The notes under the pieces were generated by a model. It saw only the letters and a program-made list of their open reading frames with translations. It ran no database searches and was not told where the DNA came from. Positions 43,689 through 57,700 of a DNA stretch of 64,000 nucleotides are shown here, piece after piece. How positions within the stretch are numbered: position 1 is the stretch's first letter; each line of letters opens with the position of its first letter. Source of the DNA: Dysidea avara. Taxonomy: Eukaryota > Porifera > Demospongiae > Dictyoceratida > Dysideidae. Location: assembly GCF_963678975.1 (NCBI RefSeq), contig NC_089274.1, positions 4,638,001 to 4,702,000 on the forward strand, in the 5' to 3' direction. The translations under genes and the position numbers were made by a program.

Positions 43689-46600
43689 TTAACTACTAAG
43701 GAAAGGATGTTGCAGGAGAGTTGTGGCTGATGGTCTCTCTCCAGGGAGATTCTATGTATGACATATCAGGTTACATCATACACTACAGGGTATAATACTC
43801 ACATTGATGCATCCTTTAACAAACTTTCCAATGGCAGTAATGTCTTCATAAGGAGATGCCAGAATATTCTCAAACTGTTGGCAAGAAATAATGTGATTAG
43901 AAGAGGAGTGTATACATGTATGGATGGACAGATACACTCACCACCAAATACACATGGATGCAATACATATATAACACACACATATACACGCTACTAGTAA
44001 AGTTACCTTAAATCTCATGTTAAGCAGTTCTTGCAGATATTGTTGTTGTGGGTCTTGTCCTTGTAGCACCTTACACATCATCTCCAACTGTAACAACAAC
44101 GGAATTCTACAAACTTTCTAACTGCACATAATAACATGATTAGCAACTGTACTTTTTACGCTATGCATACTATACATGTAAAAAGTTTTGAAGTACATAA
44201 TCTTCATAGTTGGCTTCCTATTTACACAAATTTCATCCTTGACCATGACCTCTTATACAATGAAACACGTGTAGACATGACAGTAGTCTTAACTTTTGAT
44301 TTTAATAGTGCTAGTTATATCCCGTTAGGAGTATAATAACAATGATATCATCTGAGTATACATATATCCCAGTGCACGGGAGTTAGAGCAAGTTCCTGGT
44401 CAAGTTCCTATTTATTTATTTTTTAATATCAACTTTACCACTAGTTAGGCACCGGAGGGTGAACACAGAAGGCAGAGCCTGTATGAGGAGTTTACCACTA
44501 ACCTAAGCAAAATCCTTGAGCAAAGTACCCTGCTAGTGTGCACAAGATTCTGTTTGGATTGTGTGGAGACTTTACTTTGTAGCTGCTATATACAGGGTAC
44601 AAACTATGGAAATGGACAATTTTACGAAGCAGCAGTGTCCAGGTATTTAGTGGAATAGCATTGTGTGGCACGCTAGAGCTAAAGACTTGGCATGTGCCGA
44701 AGTTACATTTGGCTTGTGTTTAAAGTAGTATGTGGTATCCTTGACCATGCAACCAAACATTGAGATGATCCTCAAAAATAAAACCACGAACAATCCTTAT
44801 GGAAGACAATCCTGAAATTGCAAAAATCCTGAAAATACGCATCCAAAAATTTGTACGCATACACAGTACATAAAGTGATTGTAATTTTTTAGACAAAACT
44901 TTACGGTTGATCTGACATGCAGGCCAGCCACACAGCCAACAATACTAAATACTATGGCGTACAGTGGCCCCACCTGGTTATTAGCAACAGAGCGTTGTTA
45001 CTAGTACCTTATGCGGGTACCTACTCCTAACCTGACACGTCAGACCGAAGATAGAAATGCACGGGCTTCCCTAAAGAGCGATAAAAAAGCACAGCACTGC
45101 TTCACTTTACTCATAATTATTTTGATGTGGTAAAAGGAATGTATATAATTATTAAATTGACTTTGATGTTGGTAGCAAATTGACAGGTTTACTGCTCTAC
45201 TTTATTTCGCTGCAGAAAGCTCAATGAGCAGCAATCCCCAGTGGTGTAGCTGGGGCTGCTGGGCATCTCACCCACAAATTTCATCCCATGCAACTAACTA
45301 GTACAAAATTCGTTAGTGGACTCTGCATACATTTGGTCTAATCTGTTTAAAACTGTTTCAAGTGAATAAATGTATCTAGCTAGCTAAAAATACACTACGC
45401 TGCTGTTCCTGCAGCTTATTTCACTATTCTAATGCTACTGCATGAATGATATAGAAACTAGAAATGAAGACTTCTTGTACCTCCTCTTTTCATCTATTAC
45501 TTTTGGTCACTGTACCCCGCCAACAAAAGAATCCATGCTATTACAACTCAGCATTCCGGATGTGAAAAATAGCCTGGATTCCCTCCTTCCCCATGTTCCT
45601 TTCTCTTCCCTTCCTAAAATTTGGATCACATGATACTGTGTGCTAAATACAAAGAATTGAAACTACTTCAATCACGTGATGAATTTCTCATTATCAGCTG
45701 CTGATTTACAAGGAAAAATATCATACTGCCAAGGTATGCACTACTTGTTTCTTGTTCAAAATGGTGATAGCGAGTGGGCACTGCTGTCCATACCCACTCA
45801 TGGCTATGCCACTGCAGCAAACTGATGGCTGACTGTTATAATCATCCCATGCAGTATGGCTTGCACAAACAAGGTGGGTACTATATAGAAAATATAGTCA
45901 TCAGTCATAGAATATATAGGCTCAACTACAAAGCTTTCTAAGGCTTCTGGGACATGTATGGTGTGAATCCAAGTCTTTGTGCATTGGAATATATTCTTGA
46001 TATTTAAAGCTGTCATAGTTAAATACAAACTTTCTAAGTATCATAACATTTGATGACCAAGGATGGTTACCAACACATTACTGACCTCACTCTTGTGCTG
46101 TTTTCTACCGTCACACAGCTTGATCACCATACACCCAACCGAAAAGATGTCCACAGATGTAGTGACTCCGTCCCTTGATAGCATCTAATATGAAGGAAAC
46201 ACAAATAAAAGATGACCAGATTTGGAGACAATGCATGGTTACCTCTGGTGGCCGATAATGCTTTGTACCAAGAACATGATTAGTGGTGGTATGAGGCACA
46301 TTAGCAGGAGTTGCTGTAGTCATGGCATCAAAGTCACCGATCATCAAATAACACTTTTGTTGATCCAGGCACATGCACTCATATGGGATACCATGTTCAC
46401 ACTTCATCTTGTAAAATACATTTCTCTCTATAAGAAAAAAAAATGCATGCCATTTCATACACTTACAAGACCCATCCTGAACAGGACAATCACAACTGAA
46501 AATAACCATGCACTACTTGAGCTTGTGTCTATGGAAATGCAGCACTTTTCATTGTCAGTGTTGATTTCTCAACACACTCATTGTGCTGAGCTCTACTAAA

Positions 46601-49600
46601 ACTACTGGTTTATTACGTGCTAACATCCTACACTATAATGATCAAAGAAGAGGCAAAGTATAAACTATGGGCTACATTCCATGAATACAATAAGGTATAT
46701 TAAACTAAGACTGCCACAAAATCACCTGTTGACACAAAATAATATGAGATGGAGAAATGTATGGACAGATGCTATAACTACTTTTAATTGCTATTACAAA
46801 CAGATCAGTACCACAGATGACTGCTAGCTGGCTTACAATGACACTTAGCAGTTATGCAGGTATACATGCCACCTGAGAAAGGGTCTGTAACTACTGTGCA
46901 TGCATAGAACAACACAGGAACACTCCAAACAGAAAGATGTAGCCATAAGAGAGACAACTATATAGACAATGGCTGTATAAGATTTTCCTTTGTTATGTAG
47001 GGACCCAAAAGCTGCACTGCAATGTAATGGGTGGGTTCCTAACTGAAAGTGTTGCTCTAAGTAGTAAATAAATCTGCTAAAATAGCGAAGAATATGGATC
47101 TCTTTGCAGACAAATACAGTGTTGTTACAAGACCTTGTGGTATTGACCAAAACCTTTATTCTAAAGTTATAGAACTTTATGTGGGCGAGATCAAAGGCAA
47201 AAGTGTACTTTAAATTTCATAAAGTACACTCTCAGCTTCATCGACCACAAAGAGTGCTTTATTCGTTCAATAAAGTACTATTTGCGGTGCAATAAAGCAC
47301 TCTTTGTGGGCAATAAACCACAGTTGCCCACGTGCCTTAGTGTAGGCTAATAGCCTACAGGGTTCATGCCAGTACGACTAATCACCCAAGCCGGTGAAGG
47401 CTGATAGCCTCGCCGTGCTGAGTAATCAATCACCCCAGCCAATACGATTTCTACCACTGGATTGCTTTTACAGACATACCTAAATGCTTCGATGATGGGT
47501 GGGAGAAGGTAATGTTGCTGTTACGTTTGTTAATGTAAACGGACAAGTCCTGGAGATATCATGGAAATACTTCACCATGTGACTCACAATAGAATCGATT
47601 ATGGGTTGCGAGCAAAACCTGCCAAAAGATGCGATGAATGTCTACCATGCCAAACTATGGTGAACTACGCGTGAGTTACTTTGTTAAACTGGTTTGTGTG
47701 TGTTCAGGCTGCTAATAGTTTGTGCAATGCGTATTAACTACGAGTCCTAGTGTATGGTGAAGCTACACGAGTAGAAAGTTCCATAAATCATTTAAAGCAT
47801 AGCCTTGCTCGTGCTATATGAAAAATAAAGTACTCGGCCGCGCGCATCATACTTTATTTTTCATATAGCACTCGCGGCTATGCTTTAACATATACATATT
47901 ATTGCTAAATATAAGTATTACCTTGAATGGATATTGTACAAATTGCTCACAAATAAATGGGAAAGGTATCAAGTGGCAAAGCAAAAAAACATTAGTACTC
48001 AGCTACCCCTATTGTACACACAGTTTATTTTAATGCCTTAATTCTTTGTACTTCACAATTAACCTATAATCAATATTTTGGTTTCGAGCCTCAATAGTGC
48101 TGTGGGTTTGTTAATACCTTGGTACAACTAAATATAGCCCTAGTCCACTATAACATCCTTCAAGCTACATGTACACACTAGGGTTACCTTTGATATCACG
48201 GTGAACAATTCCACATTTGTGCAGATACTCTACTCCACTCAAAGTCTTTCGGATGATGTGCTTGAAATTACTAAGTGCCGCTAGCCAAGCATAATCTGGT
48301 TTGTTCTCTTTAATCTGTGCAAGATGTCCATGGTCCACCAAACTACTCAAATCACCTGTAACACGTCAGTGTAACACAAAGACTCTAGTACAATAAATAC
48401 AACATGAACAGTTTAAATAATGCACACCATAGGAATTAGGGCTTGAGACAGCTAATTGTCAAATATTAACCCTATTTGTATAAGTGCAACATTTAATTTG
48501 TTCAATGGCAATGTATTTACAACACCTACCATCCAGTTCTGGCATAAACTGCCACACAACACTCTTATTATGAAGATGAACAGTATAGTATTCCTTGATG
48601 GCTACTGATAATAGTGGAGTGACACAAGGATGGTCAAACTGTGACCACCATTGAAGCTCACGTGGCCTGAATTCAGTCTATAAAAGAGTATCATTAAATT
48701 AAACAAATAATCAAAGTTCATTACCTCTTTGACAGCATATCTATTGCCTAAGTATCTGAAAGTAAACACATTGCCATTTCCTCCGCTGCCAATTTTGTTG
48801 TCGTCCCTGTCAAGTTTTTCTGATGGTAAAGCAGTTCCTTCTCTAAACACACTCCTCATGGCCTAGTATGAGGACAAATCATGTGCACATAATTTGTTAA
48901 CACAATGAATAATGTAAAAACTTACAGAATAAATGATCTTTCCTTTACTAAGAGGGTAGTATGGCATTAGAGACCTAGGTGAGAATGATGTAACCTGTAC
49001 TGGTTTGGGTGGATTAGGGACAGTAGCATTTGTTTGCTCCTTGTTGAAGTGATGCTGTGCCAAAACATTAGGAACACTGACAAGTGCAGGGGTATAGGCG
49101 GAGGGTTGGGTTGCCAGATTGCAAGGTCGTTGAGGATGTGCGGGTGGCAATCTGTTTTGGGGCTGTGGTGGTTGTTGTGAGACCTGTACCGGCCTACCAC
49201 TGGAAACATAGCACCCTGACATTTTCTATGAAGAGATACACAACTCATAAGACAACCGATGCTTACTACATTAGTCTACATATACCTCACTACAGCTAAA
49301 ATATGCACTCACACAGGCACATACAAAGTTTACTTACATTGGTAAGTCCCGAAACAACTGGAGTTGGAGTTCGTCTACTCCTACAGACCACAAACCACAC
49401 ATTGTAACCACACGTCACCAAAAGACACGTCATTATAAACATATCACCTACAACTACTTATGTCATACACGAACCAGTTCTTATAAATATTACATCACAC
49501 ACTTTCACCCAACCAAAAACAAACAATGTCCAATACAAGTTCCATTAATTGGTAACTTACTGTTGTGGAGAAGCTACCACATCTTGAAACAAACGCCGCT

Positions 49601-51339
49601 TCAAGTCAGGACTCACAGATGGGTTAGGTGATGGATTGAGTGACGGAATAACAAGAACTTGTTCCTTCTCATCAACACACTGTTGCTGGTGCTGTTGTTG
49701 AGTCCTTAATGGAAACTCTACTCCAGCTTCAGCCTCTGTCACTTTCCTACTAGCAGAGTTTGACTTGTTACTCTTCTCTTCCACTGGCTCAACATTCACT
49801 CCTTCTGGTACAGAATCATCAATACCTTTTCTTCTCTCCTGGACACTTCTGGGCTGGTTAGATGCATAAATAGCCTGCTTACAGTTGGCATCAGTTGGTG
49901 TGGGTGGCACAGCCTGAATGAACACTTCTTCCTCAGCAATTGTGGTGCTCTCTAAACGTGTCTTAGATGTTGCTTGAATGGATGCAGCCACTGGTATAAC
50001 CGGTTCGTTGGTTTGAGGTGAGATGACAATAGGACCAGATGATTCTTCTTCGCTAGAAATGTTTGCTTTAGTGGTGTTGTATCCATCAGTTTGAGTACAA
50101 TCTGAAGGATGTGAAAGGGTGTGAGAGCAGGTGGTGTTATGGGGTCCTTCTTCAATGTCTTTCTTGGCTGTGCAATAATTAGAAGACTCTGAAGATACCT
50201 TAACATCATCGTGATTTTCCTTTGACACTATCACCATTTCTTCACCTGTACCACCAACATGGTTCCCAAACACACTGTCAGAACGTGGGACTGAGGCATT
50301 CACATGGGCAGGGTACACCACGCTATCAGATTGTGGGGCAGGCACACCATAATCTATAGGGGGCTCAGTACTACCCTTTTCTTCATATGGGTCTAGTTCA
50401 CTCATTGATGCGGTATACAGCACTTCAAGAGAGTGGTCCACTCGGGAAAGGCTACCATGTTTTGGCTGAATCTGGGTATCATGGTTGGTTGAAGCAAAAT
50501 TGGCATTCATATTCTGTATAGGTTGTCGAACAACCGGCGTAGCATGTTTCTCGATACGCCGCATCTCAGACTGGTAGTAATCATCATGTGAGTCATTACA
50601 GGGAACAGCAATGTTGTTGTGACTAGCTTGCATAGCAAAGTAGAGAGAGGAATCATCTCTACGACAGATGTAAAAAATAGACCCAGCATGGTAGTGCTCT
50701 ATAACAACACAAAACTGACATGACTAATTGAACAACATCCCAGTGCTAACACACTAACATGGCACAGATAATATACACTAATTACCAACATATTCAATTG
50801 CCTATTTGCACATAGCATAACTTATAAACTGTAATGCGACTTGAAGCAGAATTAGGACTACAATGGGTCTTACCATCACTAGAAGGAACTGGCTTCGTTG
50901 TCCTGACCATTAGTCGATTACAAACTTTCCTGGCATGTTTTGTGGGCAAAATGACAGCATCACAGTTTTCCTCACTTCCTTCAAAGAAATTTGAAGCAAA
51001 CAAATCTGTCTGAATAGCTGCAAGAGATCTGCTAGCACCGGTCGCTCTTAATGCGTACAGATCTTGTTGGTAGGCCGACACTTCATTGGGTAGCCTCTTG
51101 CGTTCTCCCAAAACGAAAAAGTAGTTATTGAAGTTGACTACTTCAAAGGTGGCTTCAACTTCGCAATGCTTGCTTTTAGTCCTACGCTCAACGTTCGCCC
51201 TCAGGATATCAGTCCATTGTTCCGCTAACAGATCGTTGTTACTGCCATGGTCAGAGCAGCCGTCAATGTGGATTCTGAGGGAGACTGGTTGACCTCTACC
51301 CTCGCTGATATGTAGCTTACTGTTTATCAACATCGCCAT
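43689..51339 (-). CDS. divergent protein kinase with DFD motif and CEHx5CxC insert, 12 exons
   Basis: Coding exons: 51339-50874, 50698-49561, 49380-49338, 49225-48926, 48862-48725, 48677-48530, 48355-48188, 46427-46243, 46184-46086, 44087-44007, 43874-43803, 43751-43689. The total is 2,901 nt, or 966 residues plus stop, with phases consistent throughout. Residues 1 to ~195 form a folded-looking domain that I do not recognise (HIDGCSDHGSN, VNFNNYFFVLGERKRLP, GSIFYICRRDDSSLYFA). About 195-645 is low-complexity, rich in S, T, P, E and Q (QQQHQQQ). The kinase spans 650-966: GSGGNGNVF, YAVKE (K694), HRDIKERN (796-803), CEHGIPYECMC (810-820), GDFD (831-834), GTKHYRPPE, VDIFSVGC and GERPSATTLLQHPFL. 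The lysine and both aspartates are present, so it may be active despite DFD. It is divergent from, and paralogous to, the gene starting at 51,758. The substrate and pathway are unknown. Confidence 0.85.
47791..47888. repeat. ~98-bp near-perfect hairpin
   Basis: TTTAAAGCATAGCC at the left and GGCTATGCTTTAA at the right pair, and the stem continues through GTGCTATATGAAAAATAAAG and its complement to a short GC-rich loop. It lies in intron 7 of the minus-strand kinase gene. A second hairpin with AGAGTGCTTTATT and AATAAAGCACTCT lies at 47,258-47,306. Confidence 0.6.
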
Positions 51340-51757
51340 CTTCTTACCTAAACAAATGAATCAATTAATCCTAAACAACACAGAAGTAATTGTACTCTGA
51401 CAAAGTCAATGAATTAGGTTTTATGAGTTTTTACGCTAGCTTAACATTAGAAAATAGCGCTACAGTTACAACAATTAACAATACCTGTAATGAATTGTTG
51501 GCTCCTCTGACAACAATGAAGTTACGAAACGAAAATTCAGAAGTTCACATCGTCCATTTTACAAACCATAAATAACTTTATCCGTAATCTAATCGGAATT
51601 TCGCGCATTTGCGCGAAACTCCCTTACGTCATAGTTGTTTACAAGTAAACAGCTTGTACTGTAATTATTTCGCTGTCGTAGCGTTTATATAATACCTATT
51701 CATTCGCCTCCTGTTTAGTTTTAATACTCTAAAAAGTACTCATCCTGGTCTTTTGCC
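51340..51757. promoter_or_regulatory. shared bidirectional promoter between the divergent kinase genes
   Basis: 418 bp separate the two start codons. It contains TTTCGCGC at 51,599-51,606 and its inverted partner GCGCGAAA at 51,611-51,618 (E2F-like). TTACGTCA lies at 51,624-51,631 (CRE/ATF-like). TGTTTAC at 51,636-51,642 and inverted GTAAACA at 51,645-51,651 form a palindromic forkhead-like site. The minus-strand gene may have a 5' UTR exon ending at about 51,486 (CATTACAG|GTATTG) and an acceptor about 6 bp before its ATG. Motif identity is seen; factor binding is inference. Confidence 0.6.
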
Positions 51758-54700
51758 ATGTACTCTCAGGTTTTGTCTAGGTCGAAGCAGATACAAAATG
51801 TATACTGTAAGTAGTTCGTAAGTTAAGGGAACTTGTATAATATGTAGCTATAGTATATATTGCGAGATGACATGTTATGTACACCGCTACTGACACTATT
51901 TACAATTCTACACCATAATTTTTTTTCTTAACAGCTTGCAGTACTAATTCAGAACACAGCAGCACTAGCGCTGATCGTGATGCAAGTACCGGTGATAGAT
52001 GTGTTGCAACGCTAGCTGCTGCAAATCTGGAGGGCATTAACACAGTTATTAGTCCGCAAACTCTAGAATATCATCATCCTGAAAGCAATCCTATTCTCCC
52101 TGGTGAAACTAATATCTCAACTAATATTGACTCGATCACTTTGGGAAGAGACACCACAGCACCATGGCCAACTACAGCTTGTGATGAACCTGAGAACACG
52201 GAAACAGATTTGAATACCACTGTTGTGGCGGAGCCAGACACATCTAGAACATTAACAGCAAATGCTAATAATCCAGAGTTGTTTAACATCACCCAGAACT
52301 GTACAGAGGAAGATGCACCAAGCACAGATGTGGTTACTACCACAGAGAGAACAGACATCGTGTCTAACCGTCCGCCTGTACTGCCTCCGTCTCAGTCACA
52401 TGTTATGGATATGGAGGATGCGTCGGTGTCTGGTGAAAGAGAAGAGCTGCATTTGCAACCTGCTGTTGATGCTGCTACGGATGGAAAGAATATTTTACAA
52501 CCAACAGAAGACTCTTGTGATGTAGCCACACCTTCCCAAGCTGAAGATGGCATCCACCAACAAGAGCATCAACCACAGGAAGTGACAACTGACTGTGTTA
52601 CTATGTCATCTACCACTACTGCTACTGAAAAGCTATGTACAGGCATAGTACCAACTCCAGATGTAGTGACCACAAGTAAGTATCCTCCTACAATGACCAC
52701 AACAATGACATTTAACACACAGGTGGTGAGGCCCCTGGTATTAGTAATGAACCACTAGGGGATGCCCGAGTAGTTTGGGTACATCCACAATCACCACTGG
52801 TAAGTCCCTTGCATCATAAAAATTTCCAATGAATATGCAGTATAGAATTGGAAATTTTCTACTTCAACACAGAACACAATATATACGATTGACTCCATCA
52901 CAAGGATGCCACGGTTTGATGAAAAACTCCTTGGTAAAGGAGGAAATGCTTATGTGAAGAAGTGTTATGTGCATGCCCCTGATGGTAGTGAGTTGTTATA
53001 TGCCTGCAAGATTGAGAGAAAGGTACTTTTATTGTTGTTATGCAATATTGTAAATTTGTGGTATATGTAGAAACCCCTATGTCAATTAAAATGGTTTGAA
53101 GATATTTGCCAACTCAGTGATTCTAAGCACTTTGTTATTGTACATGCCTACTTAAAGAGTGAGCCATCATATAATTAGTATGCTGTATTGCATGCATGTT
53201 GTGCACGTGACTATCTTTTGCTGAATCTGAATGTTTACATATCAGCGTTGAAACCGGGTCACTACTGCTGACCTGGGTGTGACCCGGATTGACCCTGATT
53301 AATTAAAGCTGAGGCGTGCGCTAAGAACTATGTTTTGGCTAGTCTCGAGCGAGCGAGACTACGTTTTTAACGTTCGATTAACGTATTGAGTAAACGAGTA
53401 GTTATATGATAACTAAACCGGTGAGTTTATAATTTAAAATCAGTCAGTGGGTTTGGTTCCAGTTACAGACAGCAATTGGGTGTAGTTTTGTGTATACCTA
53501 GCATTACACTTTCCTGATATAATAAAGTGGGTGTAGCTCACAAAGTACTTATCCTGCTACAAGATTATACTGTATACCACTCGTACAACAATCGATTAGT
53601 TAGCTTGGCTCCACGTAAGCTTGCAGACGGCAACGGACACAGTTTCGTGCTACAGGCTGCAGCTACTAATAAATGGGTGTGACTGAGCGTATGCTTACAA
53701 TGCGATAAGTGGGTGTGGCTCACGGAAAAGCTGCGCGACTAGCATCAATATTAAGTTTTCATGTCGTCAAACTAACGATTTCATTTCTCACATGATCCAA
53801 TCCCGGATAATCTTTAAACCAGGTCAGACCCAAATGACCCGGACAAAATGTGACCTGGGTGATCCGACCCAGTTTCAACGCTGTTACAAATGACTCAGAA
53901 TCTGTAGGTATGTTTTTGTATGTCTATACTTACTGTAAAGTGACTCTATACATTTCTGTTAAGTTGGTTTTGGTTTGCATTTTAGGGGAGTGTCCTCAAA
54001 CCAAAGCCCACCCATGTGGCTACATTGGGTTCCTTATAATGGAATATTTTCCAATGGGAAACATTTCTTCTAACTTATGGGAGTTCAGAAGATTAAACAA
54101 TTGTAATTCTGAGATCAAACGGTTGGAAGCTGAGATGAAAAAACAAACCACAAAAGAGGACTTTGGAGAGTATATGATTAGTTGGCAAGAAGCACATGCA
54201 TTAAAAGATAAAACTTTGGATTGTTGCAACCGACTTTTGTGTGGAATTTATAACAGTCTTTATCAATTTCATATTGTACATGAGATGGTGCATCTTGATG
54301 TGAAAGGTGCTCAGAATTATGTGTAGCTGCAGGATATACGTACACTATTTAAATATTTTATAGATTATAACTTTTTATTGAGGAAAAATTGTGAACACAA
54401 GGATGAACTAATTTGTCGATGCGATTTACCACCATTTGATGTACTTCTTGGTGACTTCGACTACTCTCGCAAAATTGGTGCTCGTGTTTTATCACCAAAA
54501 AATGTTGGAACCGTGAAATTTCAAGCACTATCGGTTAGTATTTTGTGTTGTGGTGGTTGTGATATGCTGGACTATGTGTAGATGAGGAGTATGAAGGAGC
54601 AGATAGCTCATCCTGTTCTTGACATGTTTGGATTTCTTGTGACAATTATAAAAATTAAATGTGAGATAAAATCAAGTCAAGAAGGAATGGAATACTTGGT

Positions 54701-57700
54701 GAGTGGATTACTTGTCAAAGTTACATATTATATGATATACAATTACAGAGAAAATGGGAGTATGTTTTACTTCGTACTGGCACATTCAATACTGCATTTT
54801 CCCAGGTATGACTGTATAATATGTGACATTTAGTTCATATGTGACCAGCTCAGTGCTAAGTTAAGATCTGACTAATTTGCATTTTACTCTAATTTCTTTT
54901 TATGAGTTCTTTGTTGTCTAGACAGAACAACAAATGAATTTATACTCTTGGTATTATAGTGACAGACACAAAAACAATTAATTTGTACAATATGACTATA
55001 CTCTATTATAAGTATGTGTACAACAGTCTGTGGAGTCAGGACTCGTCTCTCTTGTTTGTTTGTTTTTTTACTATATATGAACTGGTCAATTCACCAAGGT
55101 ATAGTTTTTTCCCTACATCTGCCCATGCTTACAAGTAAGAAGTTAAAGAGAGCTAAGGAGTGATGAGAAGATACATTCTGCCACAATGTACAAACACACT
55201 GTCAAGTAACTCATGTGTCCTTAATGCTAGAGAAACGAACTTTAATATTCATGCACTTTCTGTGAACAAGTGAATATATAACGTATACAAGCTTGAGTAT
55301 TGGGTTTTACATCAGAGTAAAATTGTTTTTGTGGCATATTAATTGACTGATTTATGCAAACTAGTTGGGGTTTTTTCAATGGGTCACATAGTTTTATGTA
55401 CATAGTAAGGCCATTTCAACTTGATTAGTTGTTTCATGGGCAAAATCTCAAGAGTGTATATGGGATTGGTAGGTTGGCATTTAAAAGTATACAAAAATCA
55501 GCACAAAAAGGAGTGCAGATATAGCAATATACAAATAAGAGGGTGTGGTCTTGACACAATGGCATAGCTTGTTTGCGACCATAGTAAGAGCTTTGAGAAG
55601 ATATACTTTACTGTAATTCTATGCATTGGAAAGAATATGAGATTCTTGTTCAATGATATTTTAGCTTGATTTTTTATGGGTTGGTTGGGCCTATTGAAGT
55701 TGACATGGCCTAAGTATAACTTTTGTGTTATTTTTCAGTGGTGCATCAGTATTAAACAATGTATGGATACGTGGGATAACCAGTATGAAGCACTCAAGTC
55801 GAAGATCTGTTCGCTTGATGTATCTACTGGTGAAATAAACAACGTATGTATTTAATGTTAACTGTTTGTTGTATCTGTTAGTTAAGTAAACCTTTGCCAT
55901 GTTCACATAAAAAGTGTACAACAGGAAACTTTAACAGAAGAAAGAGTAGACAATTTGATGAATCTGTATGAATTTATCAGCCTTTATATCGTCAAACCTC
56001 AATGTGTACTTTTAACCCTTAAACCCGCATAATCCAGAAAACTGGATTTGATAAAAAAAATGAATTGAAAACGCACAATACTTTTGCCAATTTACATAGG
56101 TGGTTACAAACAGGCATATCTCATGAAGCATTCGTCCGATCGCTTAGAAAAACAGATTTTATTAATTGGCAAAGAGTAAGCTATCTACCTGTGCATAAAC
56201 TTTCAACATACAAACAAGGAACTCAATCACTATGATGCGCTGAATCATTTTGTGTCCTTCCACATTTGTATCGTCATTGTGCTCATTCGACATTGATGTT
56301 ATCATGTGATATCTATATAACAACTGAATCGCCATCATGTGAGGCGTAACATGACACCAAGCAAAAGTTGATACGATGAAGTATGACTGAGTTATTACCT
56401 TTTGTACATCGTTATGTGAAGAAGAAGACGGAGGGATAGTTCTTTTACTCTTTCAAAATGAAGTGGGTATCGCTGGGTTGGATGGACGCGATGAAGTATG
56501 GGACCATTCAAACCAAAATTTAGCAGTGAGTAAGATAGTGTTTGTCGTTTTTAGTTAGCTTTAACAGTTTTTGTGTTACAGAATTTAGTTTTACAAGGCA
56601 TGCATGCGATAAACTTACATTTTCAGTGCTTGTGTTTTATGAAACAGCTGCGGGTTTAAGGGTTAAAAGTGAGTCTTTCGTCTACGTAATATTCATCAAA
56701 GCTGATGAAATGAGGATTTGTCAAATATTGTTTCATCTAAGTTTCCTGTTAGAATCTTCAAGACTCCTCTTATATCTAAAGGGACAGTAGGGGTTACCAG
56801 TCGGTAGTTCAAGCAGCAAGCAGTCAGTTGCATGCAGTGATATGTAAAGGCAATTGGTAAAATAATTCTGCCTACAGATATTCGTATAATATTTGCTATG
56901 GACTACTGAATGCATTGAGGTATATAAATTTTGTCCTAAACTTTCTAGTGCAATGCAAGAAGACATTTTGATTGAAGAAATAAGTATTGTTTGATAAATA
57001 TCAAGTAGGCAAGCTCAGAACTGTGATTTTTCATGCAACTAGTCATGTAGCCATTTGGCTTTCTAAAGGAATATAATTTTGTGTTGACTGATCAATTTCT
57101 CAGTGTGTGTTCTATTAGTCTAATCAAAATGTTGTATCTATTTTTGGTTGCAATAAAAAATGTGAAATGAGCAGACTTTACAAACAAACTCACTGACCTA
57201 TTCAAATCATGGAATGTTTGGAATGTTTATGAGCTAGTTTCAAGTATGTGTTTATCTAATCTAAAGTTGAACTACAGTAATCTCTCTATTATCCGGCCAT
57301 CTATCATCCAAACATTCCATTATCCAAACTGGAATGATAGTTTTATTAGAGTATTTGAAGAAGGTGTATGTTCTATTAGAGCTTTTAAACGGAGTTCTGT
57401 ATATAAATTAACAAGCTTCTATTATCTGAATTTTTCAATTATCTGAACTCACCTAGGGCCCAATGAGTTCAGTTAATGGAGGAAACATTATACTAGTGTT
57501 TTAAAAACTATTACATTTATAAATTAACCATGTGAAAAACAAGAGAGATGAATGAATATATGACAACATAGCTATGTTGTGTAATCCCTATATTCAAAGT
57601 AGGGATTTCCTACATAACTATGTTGTAATAGCTACCATCATTCACAGTACCTTGTTCCCTGCAGCAAGATTAAGTGTAACTACACTTTATGTAGATCATT

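Noticed and set aside
45804..46028. Minus-strand open frame next to the kinase exon at 46,086
   Set aside because: The exon at 46184-46086 ends in a donor and joins in phase to 44087-44007, giving standard kinase sequence; this frame adds nothing recognisable.
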